Under the pieces are notes generated by a model. The model was not told the DNA's origin and searched no databases. It was given only the letters and a program-made list of their open reading frames with translations. Position numbers and translations under genes: made by a program. DNA of 64,000 bases from Opisthorchis felineus (lineage: Eukaryota > Platyhelminthes > Trematoda > Opisthorchiida > Opisthorchiidae), in NCBI GenBank assembly GCA_004794785.1, contig SJOL01006432.1, forward strand, positions 330,789 through 394,788, given 5' to 3'. Of the stretch, positions 10,030-20,800 are shown in pieces. Each line of letters opens with the position of its first letter. Within the stretch, counting starts at the first letter, position 1.

Positions 10030-10150
10030 CGTGAAGTTACCAACTGATGAAATCGTCGTTGAAACCGAACCCTGGCTTCTCAACCACCATCGGGAAATTG
10101 GCAGTATCTCAGCCCTGGTGCTTCATTTGAGTCCTGCGGGACTTATGCAT
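10030..10150 (+). mobile_element. Possible decayed SINE
   Basis: AAACCGAACCCTGG, then TTGGCAGTATCTCAGCCCTG and TGCTTCATTTGAGTCCTGCGG follow the order of the SINE body (GGTTCGAACCC, GGCAGTATCCCAGCCC, TGCTTCCTTCGGGTGG). The head and 3' end are not recognisable. Confidence 0.4.
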
Positions 10151-10499
10151 CCTCGAGTTGATACAATTCGGTTTACATATTATCCCCTGATTCATGTGAT
10201 TTGCAGCTGTTTATCGGATACTATGTACGTCTGCTCTCTTGTGTTATTATACTTCAGCAAAATGTCCGACTTGGGCAAGCCTCGTTGTTTCCTTTGGCCG
10301 GTCAGCCGCGCTTCACTGGGAGCAGGGCTTTCTACTCCGTATCATATAATTTGTTTTGCAACAAAAGCAGTCCATCCTTCTGGTCTACACCATTCATCTT
10401 TATCCATCGGGGTCCCCACGTCCCGGATAGAATAGACGCCTTCCTTTCTTTCGATAGTCATGCGCAGGAAAGTGAAGTGTTTTGACTGTTGTGTCCGGA
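10151..10499. other. No gene recognised
   Basis: Two overlapping + strand frames (10031-10435 and 10201-10485) are open but show no domain, and they begin in the SINE relic. Probably non-coding. Confidence 0.4.
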
Positions 10500-10790
10500 A
10501 CTAGGGGTTCATTTCTGGTACCTAATCCAGAGCGTCTGATCTCCAGGCCTGGTCCATAAGACTGCACCTTGACTCAACCTGAGAACACAGGGAGTAGGGC
10601 ATTGAAGTCTGATCCCTGATACCACTGCGCACTGCAGCTGCCTTTTGGCCAAAACCGAACTCACGGTTTTCAAAACTCTTCCCGTCGTATCGGATAATGC
10701 ACCGACGGTAACCGTCAACTGTTCGGCGACCGTCCTTTTCTAACCCGTTTTCGAGAGAAGGCAGCATCACCGCTTTAATCAGCACATAGA
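10500..10790 (-). repeat. Unclassified dispersed repeat D, copy 2
   Basis: The complement shares TVDG-x-R-x-x-IIxY and the following ATGCCCTACTCCCT block with 1180-1505. An 87-codon frame is open (10522-10785) and includes CSQVESRCSLMDQAW near its end. Two copies in opposite orientation in one window argue for a mobile or dispersed repeat. No transposase or RT motif is seen. Confidence 0.55.
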
Positions 10791-11306
10791 TACTGGTCGC
10801 TTAAAGAGGCACCTTACCGTTCCTGTACCTGTTGCAACAAAAGACACGATTTTACTCCAATTTGTCGTAGTACGTGGACTCACTGCTCTTCGTCGAACCG
10901 CTCTGGTTTGGACTTCTTGTTATGACTGTTAAGTCCCAACCTTTGTAGTCCGGGGATCATTGCAGTGCTGAAGCGCGACCGGAGAATCGTCAGTAGTTTC
11001 ATTATTGTGTGAAGTCGAATCTGGTACCCCGCTCCAGCCTGTAGTATTACTTCTTTCTTGCTTGCTTCTAATGGACTACAATGAACCAACGTTGTCCATT
11101 TGCTACTGTTCTCGGGGATCATTCAAACGGCTTCTGCCCTATCACGATGTGCGTGAAGACCATCCTTGGCTTTTCGAATTGACCTTGGGCAACCACATAG
11201 TATTTCAACCCAGAGAAAATGTCACAGCCGAACAGTGCGATGTCTGCGACTTTTAGCTGGAAATATTTACTGTGAACATAACATGATCGGTTGCCTACTT
11301 GATAAG
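10791..11306. other. Upstream flank of SLMAP, no gene recognised
   Basis: A + strand frame (11005-11256) and a minus frame (10880-11122) overlap here and show no domain. This is the proximal 5' flank of SLMAP. Confidence 0.4.
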
Positions 11307-11334
11307 TATATATAGAGGCTGTATATAGAGGCTG
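11307..11334 (+). promoter_or_regulatory. Duplicated TATA-like element upstream of SLMAP
   Basis: TATATATAG starts at 11307, and the 13-mer TATATAGAGGCTG occurs twice in tandem (11309-11321 and 11322-11334), about 250-275 bp before the ATG. The position fits a TATA box with a 5' UTR of roughly 220-240 bp, but the transcription start is not visible from sequence. Confidence 0.35.
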
Positions 11335-11452
11335 TGGTGCTGCCGATTACGCAGCACTCCCGTGTATCCCGCCTATCTGTTTTGTTTGATCGTTCTGCGT
11401 GAGTTCGCCTGTGTTCCTACGTCGTCCATCGTTTGCTTTTCAAATGAACACT

Positions 11453-11472
11453 GTTCTGTTCGTTTGTTTCAG
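11453..11472 (+). promoter_or_regulatory. Possible 3' splice site in the SLMAP 5' UTR
   Basis: A pyrimidine-rich stretch ends in TTTGTTTCAG at 11472, 109 bases before the ATG, with no obvious 5' splice site close upstream. In flukes such an outron-like arrangement can accept a spliced leader in trans; a conventional 5' UTR intron is the alternative. Weak on sequence alone. Confidence 0.3.
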
Positions 11473-11581
11473 CTTTTATCACTCTGAAATGCGCTCATTT
11501 ATATGACGCGACAGTGCATCCCCGGCCGGATCACTTCCCCTCATACTTCCTTCGTCCGTTTGCTAGCCGATGCTTTGAACA

Positions 11582-11800
11582 ATGTCCGGAGGCTACGCTG
11601 GTGAAAACGGAAAATTTCCTATCTTGATTCTTACAAGCCAAGGCGACTCGCATCCTTTTCAGCAGCGGACCATAGTTTTGGACGATGTGATCAAAGTCGG
11701 TCGTTCAGTCGCACGAGCCAAACCCGCAGACAACAATGCCATTTTTGATTGCAAAGTCCTGTCTCGTAGTCATGCACTTATTTGGCATAAATTTGGGCGG
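11582..11800 (+). CDS. SLMAP: SLMAP exon 1 (FHA, first part)
   Basis: Codes residues 1-73 and ends at donor GTGAGT in phase 0. It includes [22 protein letters not shown] and [12 protein letters not shown], which align with the N-terminal FHA half of animal SLMAP. Arg41 in GRS is the equivalent of the phosphopeptide-contacting arginine in FHA domains. Confidence 0.95.
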
Positions 11801-14800
11801 GTGAGTTTCCTCTTTCTTCATTTTACTTTTTTTCCTAGTTTTGGTTACGTGACACCAACAGTAGCAATGGGACTTTTGTCAACAACACACGTGTTCCAAA
11901 ACCAACCGAGCCGAATTCAGATCGGGAAATTTTCTCTGGTGACATCATTCGCTTTGGCGTCGATGTGGTTGAACATGAAAGTACGATATCTTAGTTTCGA
12001 TCTTTAACTATAAATGATTTGACTTGCAGCTACACACGGTTGTATAATTGCTCGTGTAACACTCTTCCATGCCAATGGAGTTGAAGCAAAACAACAGTAA
12101 GTTGTCCTCTGACTTCACAGTTACTGTCTTTTCCATCGACTAGCGTCGATCGAATGTCTGTCACTAACGGTTCAGTTGGTATTGAAACTTTGTACGCAGA
12201 ACAAGTGTTCCGGCTGGCGCATTCCGTGGGGGTACGTCTTTAGAGTCTTCTAGCCTGGTAATCACAATGTTCCAGGAGGCGATGTTTCGCGAACAGGTTC
12301 TTGAGAGAAAGTTGGAGTCCTTGAACCGTCTACTCCAGGATACGCGGAAAAGTTCTGAGGCGGGATGGCAGGTGGGTTTTTATTACATGTACTAATGTGT
12401 CCTTTAGGCAATGCTGAATGAGGAGCGTTTGTTGCGGAAGCTTGACCTGTACGAAAGCCAGCTAGCAATCATGAAGCAGGTTTGTTTCTTCTTGCTTGCT
12501 TCTTAAATCATTTCCACAGGGTTTTCCTGAAGATTCATTACAGGCACAGCTGCGTCAAGTACTTGACGAGAAGTGCAGTCTTGAAAAAGCCAGTGAACTT
12601 ATGCTTGCCCGTATTTTGTGCGAGAAGACCGAAGCCCTAACTAAGGTTACGAATCTTGAGGTGGGTTTTCATTGCGTTCTTGTGAAGCATACTGCTACAG
12701 GGAAGTCCTCTGTGCTCTCACCATTTTTTTGATTGGATAAAATTACGAGTTTCTGTAGTGGAGATGACTGCTAGCAGTTTGTTGCGTGGAGCAGATCCGG
12801 ACCAATTAGGGTCGGTTTGTGTGTACTATTGAATCGAATCCTAAGCCATGGACACGCTGTTTCTGTCGATAGCTCGTAGTCTACACCAATACCACTTCCC
12901 GGTCTTCACCTGTTAGTTCCTCTGTTTGATGACTGATTCAACTTTGATTTCTTCTGTTCACAGTGTCGGTTATCGGATTCGGAGCGAGAGTGTGCACGTT
13001 TGCGGCAGGACTGTGAAGCCACTCAGGAAGCATACCAATCAATAACTACCGAACATCAGTCCAAAATGATGGAGCTTGTACGGTTGGAGCAGCAGTTACA
13101 GGTAGGTGCTGGTTCCAGGACCACCTCCGATGGAATAACAGCTTTCTGTTGGCCCGGGTTAATTCATGTAACGACCATTCTGGAATGAGTTATTGTGTTT
13201 CTGATGGCGACAGCTAAAGCAAATTTATCCTCCAATTCCCACCAACCCTATTTTAAATTGGATGTCAAGGCAGGTGTGTTAACAATAATTTAGTTCATAA
13301 ACAGGCGACAAGCTGATAGCGCCGTCTGTAGTGTCCACTCTCTCTGGACCGTTTTCGAACAATCCCGTAGGCAATCGCTGGTGCAGGGTTTTGCCGTATT
13401 TCTGTTTGTCCGTTGATGCATGCCTGTGTTATGTGTTCTAGCTTTCACATGTATCCACCCAAACATTTATCCGCCCTGGTAGTGTTCTACAACTATGTTT
13501 GTGTGACGTTGATATTGTTCACTGATTTTGAATTTCTCTATTGACTTCTGGCAACCGAGTTGCCAAAACAGCTTGCTTTATATATATTTGAACACTAGGG
13601 TTTTGAAGATCTTACAGCGTTCGTCTCATTGTCTCGTCGATCACGAAATGAAATAGGAATAGGGAGAGAGAGAGAGTGACCGCCCGCGACGGACACTAAT
13701 TTGCGTGGAAGCTTTTGGAGAGCTCTCCGTATACTCTGGTACCCCCGGAAGTCTGAGAATAAAAAGAACTTATTATATTCACAAACTTCCGGGGCATTCC
13801 TTGATGGACAAGCGTGTTAAGGAGAACAGACCTGTCAATGAGTCGAAGGCGCCTTGGAAATCCAGGAATACTAAAATTGTTGGTCGTCTATACGTATGGC
13901 GTTCTAGCATCTGACGGAATGTGGAGATTCGGTCAGCGCAACCCTTACGAGGCCGAAATCCTGCTTGCTACAGATGCTCAGGTGCAAGCAAACAGATCAA
14001 ACAAGCGCTGACTGAGGACTTCACTCCCATCCTTGAAAAATGAGGATAAGAGATCGTCTGGATCAAGAGCTCGGGGGCGCTTGAGAGAACATATGCAGTC
14101 ATAAACCTCCGAAGCCGTAGGAGATTCCACGTTCACCATCCAGGGTTCTACGTCAGCTTTAGGCTCCAGATGAGCGGCAGCTAGTGGCCACGATAATTGT
14201 TGTTCGAAGTATCCGGCCCATCGGTCGAGGTGTTCTTTGTTCAAGATGTTAGCTCCACTGTGATCTCGCTCACGTGCCACATGCAAAACTCCCAGCACTG
14301 TTCCAAGATGTGGTGATCTCGTTCATGAACGAGCTCGCATCCGACAGTGGAGCAGTTGGAAGAGACTCCAGAAGACTATTATGATACATTCGCCTAACTT
14401 CCGGATCTGCCAGTCTATCGGTTGCCAAGCGATTTGTGCGCAACTTAACGGAACCCTGGAAGACAAAGGGAGAAGCAAGTGTGGTCCGAATCCGCAAATG
14501 TGTTCCAAAACGGGACGCCGTCAGTTATTGATCCGCGCCATCGGCAACTGGTGGTGATGTGAGTTCGTAGCCGGCACGCTTTTGGAGGACACCATGTGGC
14601 TAGACGACTTCGGTTATTTCCGAAGATAGTACCGCATAATAACAGCCTACGGTCAGCATAATCGTTTGACATTGTCTGTACTTACCGAGTCCAATACATG
14701 TCGACCACCCAATGGAGTCTCAGATGCGCTAAGTCTGCCCACTTGTGCATTCAGATCTCCTGCAACCACCCCCGCCACATTGCACTCAAGGCGTCACAGA

Positions 14801-17800
14801 ACTTGTCTTTGATGGTCCCAGAGGTACAGTCGGTTGGAGCGCAATCAGACACGGCAATCAGACAGCGATCAACTTCCCGCTTGTGAGACTCCTTCACAGA
14901 CGTTGCCAGACGAACAGCACAGAGGCAACTATCAGCGGGCATCCAGTCAAGTAAGGATTTTTCCGCATGGTGGCTAAGGACAATACCAACCCCTGTACAT
15001 CCTGCGGCAGTGGCCGGAAGCGAGTGGAGAGTGATGGGGCAGCTAGCTCAACCACTGTGGTTGCATCCTTAATTCTTGTTTCTGTGACACAGCACACATC
15101 AATGGCAAGCGAATCCAGTGTGAGGGCAGGAGCACTATGTTGTCTTGTTTGCTTCAGAGTGTGAACATTAAAAGTAAACAGACAGACCGGGTGTGGAGAC
15201 TTGAAGATGGACTTCGAGATTCCCGCAGGTGTCGGCGTCGGCTAACCCGCCACGAAAACCGATGCAAGATGAACGGGCTTGTCGGTCCTAGTGGATGGGA
15301 AAGAGTTAAGTGATGCCGGTCAGGGAAAGAAAAAGTAGATGGAAGAGGAAGAAGGGAGACGTCAGCAGTAGCCTGTTTTCGCTTATCTACCCTGCATTGT
15401 GCAGGAAGTAAGGCTTATGGTACCACGCGACTGCCGATGTGGCGTGAGGTTGTTTGTAGACGTATAGTTCATGGTTTTACGTGGATTACGTGCCTGGGAG
15501 CCGAGACCTAGACAGGATGACGATTAGCATCATCGTCCACAGCCTTTGGCTCAAAAGCATAACCGAAAGACAGCAGTGTTCGGCAGGAAATGCAGGTGCA
15601 TTACTATTTTTATGACGTATTTCGCCACACGTTCTAGCCCCCAATGTGAAGGGCCGGGAGACCGTGTTGATCAGACGTCTAACCATTGATCAACCTTTTG
15701 TGATCTCTCTCCGGTGCTGTTGCACGAGTGTCGCCCCCAGTGTAGCTCACTGGGTGTCGGAGGCACACAGGCCGTCAATCCACGGTAAAGTCCGGTCTCT
15801 GCGTGACGGACTGTGTACATGATATTGAAGCGGCTCTAATAAAGCGGATTTGGGACGTTGTTAGACGTCTATTTGGAAAATTTGCGTGTCAAACTGGTTG
15901 TGGTGCTCTGCTTCTCGAGGCGTTTAGGCACCTGATGATGTCGTAGGACACAAGCAGTGGGGAAATAGTTGGGAGCGATTGAGAAGTCGTTTTCAGACAG
16001 GTTTAGAAAACAGTCGGCAGATTTTTTGCTGGCGGCGTTTCCTTTTTGACACAGAAACTTCGTCGGACCAAGTGACTAGATTACAAGGCCCTTCGAGTTT
16101 GAAGGCAGAAAGATAGCTGGTAAGCGAATTCGGTGTTGGATGTCTGCTAAAGGATTTTGTTAGTTAGTTTGGGTCAGCTGCTTTTAGGACCGATGGTCTA
16201 GCAGAAGGCTGCATGAATTTGGGCCGAGTGGAGAGTCTAGTTCTTCTGTTTCACTTCATATGAATATCTCTTTTGACTGTCGTTTACAAAATTTTTCGGT
16301 GTATGCGGGTGACCTGGTGCTATGGCAGTCGGCTAAGTGGTAGGGATTATGTGAACTTTGGTCAGATTGGGTCTTATCCCATTTTGCTAATGGTTTCATG
16401 TCTGTTAACAACAGCACACTTATTATCTGAGACTGCTCTCCATACGCTTACGAGCTCTACACCCGCGATTTTATTCACAATGGGGAGCTCGGTGATTTCC
16501 AAGGCCCCAACCATCAGTCGCTGTGGTGTGAGTCGTGTGTGTGCACAAGACAGTGAAATATCCAGGAGTGAAACAGTGTCCTCATCACTTCGACACCATG
16601 GGTCAGTGCGTTGCCATGTTCAAATATTTACTTTCCAGAGATAAATAGAAGTAGGTTGTCGGTAGGCTTCTTGATTTTAGAGTTCATCGTGATTTGCCCA
16701 TCCGTATACCCCACCGATGGCATCTAAAACCACTAAAAGCCGTTGACTTCGGCTGTTGCAAACTCCTTAAGCTCCCATGCTGTACCTTCGGAATTGCCTG
16801 TTTTGGTCACCATCTTCCTTTGTGGTCTTATAAACTGCGTGGTTAGAACCCGACCTCGGCCTCACGGCTTCCCCTGTCTAGGCTTGGGCAACCTGGTAGT
16901 ATCCCAGCCCTCGTACTTCCTTTGGGTGGCATGGCAGCTAGGCACCGAAAGGGTGTTACAGCTGAACGATTATCTCAAATAAAGAGAAGCAAGTAGTTTG
17001 GCACACTGTACTACCAATCGTTAATCGAGGAATAAGTCTGGATTGGGTGCCCTTAAAAGTTAATACAGGCTTGCTTGACAACAAATCTGTTCACTTTTTC
17101 CTGTGGGTAAGCCGAAAACACGGGCAATGGAAGTCGAATTTTACTAAAACTGAGAAGTTGTAAATCTGTAGGAATAAATCTTGTTACCACCAACTGACAA
17201 CACAAGCTTTATTGGCTGGCGTGCCACCAGTCCACTTTATGTGAATTTTCTATGTAGAGGTTCTGATGATTATTGGTCTGTGGGTGCTTAGTGAGGGAGG
17301 GGTATAAGTAACTGCAACCCCCTGCTCCACAACTTTAGTGACGAGGAAAAACCGACCTAAAAAGAACACAACAGCTTTATTGCTAGCAAAGGACAGCGAA
17401 CTTGTAGGGAGGGTCGCGATATTGAAGACGCATTATTGACCTTGGATGAAGGCCTTCCGGTCGGCGTTGGGTGATTAGTTGGCGTCGTATCTGGGACATG
17501 CCTGAACACTAGAGCATCATCAATCGTCGCTCATTTACTGCTTGGACACCCGATCGGCAGCTGACTTTTCTGGCTTGGAGACTCGGCGACCTTTTTGAAG
17601 CAATTCTGACGGAGTTGTCGATTTTTTCTTCAGGAATTTGACCTTGGCAGAGAGAAAAGACCTCTTATATAACGGTTGGACGCTGATCCAACAACTAATT
17701 CACCAGCTTTGACATGGCTGGAAATTATAACTTGTTTTACTCAGTCAACAGACTCTACATCAGGCGCCCATCAGATCAGTTGTTAGTGAACCTCTGCCGA

Positions 17801-20800
17801 TGAGTAAGTTTATCACATTGAGGGGAGGCCGGGTACATAACTGTCCACCACTAAGATGTAATCGAGCCCTATTTGCGTCCCTTCGTCAGTCACCCAGTCC
17901 TGCGATTGATGCGTTCCGCACCTAGCAAAACTAGTGTTGGCGGCTGATCAGGTGAAACAGTGCGCACACTGATGGTGTCACCTCGATTGCTTTCGAAACG
18001 TTTGCAAGCTAACAGCCAAGCTCGGTGAACAGTTCAACGGTCACGTGATCAGCCACCTATGAACGCCCCCAAGCTACAAATATCCCGGTACATTTCCAAA
18101 ACTAGTGTTCCTGCATCCATTGTAGAACCTTTCTTGCCTTACTACCTTCAAAGTAAAAGCAATCTGTAGTAGATCTGGCCATGACCTGATAGCCAAATAT
18201 AGAAGTCCTCACCAGAAGACTCAGGCACTGGAAATTGTTGTCCACAACGGGACGGCCTGTATCAGTGATCATTGGCAGACATAGTCCAATAACTTCTCGA
18301 TGGTATTTCTATTTCTAGGCTGCTGGCTTCACTGCATAGTTCAACTTTTCCACTGACTCTAGTACCATGCTCCAACCTAGACGCCGTCATAACTGGATTC
18401 TCATTTCTTTGTTGGACGCCATCACCTCTAAAGCACACTTATCCCTTTTCAATACTTCATCCATGATGGAAAATATGGTGGCTGGAACCACTGTCTGTAG
18501 ACGATGATGTTCCGGTGTCCATGGTAGTGTGGTGGCTAGAGGACTGTCAAGAGGCGACGTCAAGCCCAACAAAAATATTGTGTCATTACTTCATGTCGCC
18601 CTCACATCTGAGCTCTGTTTTTGTTGTATGCTATGTAGCTCATTTTTAGGAATGCTAGTGAGTGAAAAGTTCGTTTTGGTGTATATGTATAACAGTGGAT
18701 TTGAAGTCCAAGTAGACAATCCCTGTATTCCTGTTAAAAAGTTCATGCTAGCTGCTTAGATTGGAACAGATTTTGATTTTAAGTGGCGAAAGCTGATGTC
18801 CCTAGGTAGCTCACTTGTGTTCATTTTCGTTGCATGTGTTGCGTACGGTTTCATCTGTTTATGCGCTTTCGATCATCAAAATCCTACTTACTTTCTGTGA
18901 TCTTAGTGTATCATATTGCCGTATTCATATCTGGGACCGATTCGGTTTGCAGGACATTCAGACTGAGAAGGAGAATCTTGAAGCACTGCTCCGTGAACGA
19001 ACAAAAGAAGCCGAAGTTTTGCAAGAAAACCTGGCTAAAAAAACTAAAGTATCAAAACCATCCAGCAACCTTTTCCCTGGTGAATCGGATAAGGGTAAGC
19101 AAAAGTACTGATGCATTTATCTGATTCCGCTATTCAAGCACTTCTGGTTTGATACCATCCTGCATTTTTGCATTTGGAGAACGGTGTGAGCTGATACGTC
19201 CGGTTACGCAAATCGCGGTCAGGGACTTCTCCTAGTCCAGTGAACCTCTTCATTCAATTAATTAACCTACTGAAAGAGACGGGAAAATTTAGGCATTTCA
19301 AGCTCCAATACTCCCTAACGGACCGCTGGTTAGCAAACATTGATGAACACTTCGCAAAATACACCAATTCTCAGAGTAATTTGGTTTCCATGGGAGATCC
19401 AACTGGAACCTACCGAATTTCTCGTTTATAATGTTCTTTGACTGAATGTGTCGCGCGAAGCTTTCGTGTTTCAATTGCTACGATATTCGATATATCGCAA
19501 TATATTTTCTTGACGGAGGGCACTACTCACAAGGCTGCTGACAGCACTGGGGAGGTTTAATCCTTCTCGCGGTCCACCTGGCAGGTGCAGTCCCCGAGTT
19601 TCTGATGAAAGCTGACGAACACTGGCATAATGATTGATTTCTGTTTTGCCACAACGAACCAGAATGTTTAAAGACCAAGCTTAGCTCTGCGAACCTTCCC
19701 CAATCTGATTAGGATAACTGAAGCTTGAAAAGTGTCAAAGCGTTGGCAATTCAGGCTAGGCGCATCCGAATTGGGACCTTGACTGTGCTTTTCAACGACA
19801 TAAATGACTACAAAATGCAAGCCAGTCCTTCAGTTGTGTTCGATTACAGTGGCTTGGTAGCTGACCAATTTGCCGTTGACCTTACATGGTGTTCTTTACG
19901 TGATGATAAGTCTGAGTACGACCGGTCGAACAAGTCAAAGGGATATGAAATGTTGAATGCTATTTAACGGAAGATTCACACGGTCTTACTCGTTAGGCCC
20001 CTATTAGCGTGTCATTTATTGCCCGTTGTGCGGGAATTGTACTTCAAAGAGATCACACAAAGAGAACAGAAGACAAGATATTTCCCGTAAAATTAAATAT
20101 TTGGCTTAAGGATTGTCACAAAAAATCTGGAGATTCGTTCACCCCTCATACGTATAAGGACTTCTCCGCCAGCTTCCACCGTTGGCACCATTGTGAGGAA
20201 CCATTGTAAATCGTACAGGCAATCGATATTTTTGCTTCACAGAGACCACATCCGGCACCACAACTGCAGTGATCTGATCGCATGCTTCTCACGCCTAATG
20301 TCCGGCTACTGATAAGAGTTCCTTCGCAAACGCAGAGCAGCGCGAACCAAGCGCTGAGCAAAGTATGGCTTGGAAGATGGGCGTGACGGTGAGTGCAGAA
20401 ATTCTGGATGCTGTCAGAATGACCAGATTTTTGGAACGTCCTCTGCTCGAACCTTCTCACTGTTGTTTTAAGACGTTGAAGCGTTGTGGCACTGCGCTGT
20501 CAGCCCCCATTCCGATTGCCTTTCTACTTTCTGAAGGTATAGGCACTCTGGATCGAAACAAATAGGAAAGACCTCGAAAAACTCGCCCACACTATGTCTG
20601 CCGTTTTTATTGTAACTCGTCGTGTGAACGTCATAGTGACTGGTCAGGTTATTGCTAGGCCTTTTTCAGGTCATTGACCACAGGGATAAGAGTCCGGTGA
20701 CCAGTTTGTTACAGTGGTTCGTACATTCTAATAAACCTGTCGTTCTTTACGGTTCATTCACATAATGCCGCTCGTGGTTTCAGATATGTCTACCAACTGC

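Larger units (their letters stand above)
11801..12519 (+). other. SLMAP introns 1-6, very short introns
   Basis: The six introns are 38, 49, 47, 44, 36 and 40 bp (11801-11838, 11981-12029, 12097-12143, 12232-12275, 12372-12407, 12480-12519), all GT-AG. Very short 5' introns with longer introns downstream are described for schistosome genes. Confidence 0.9.
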
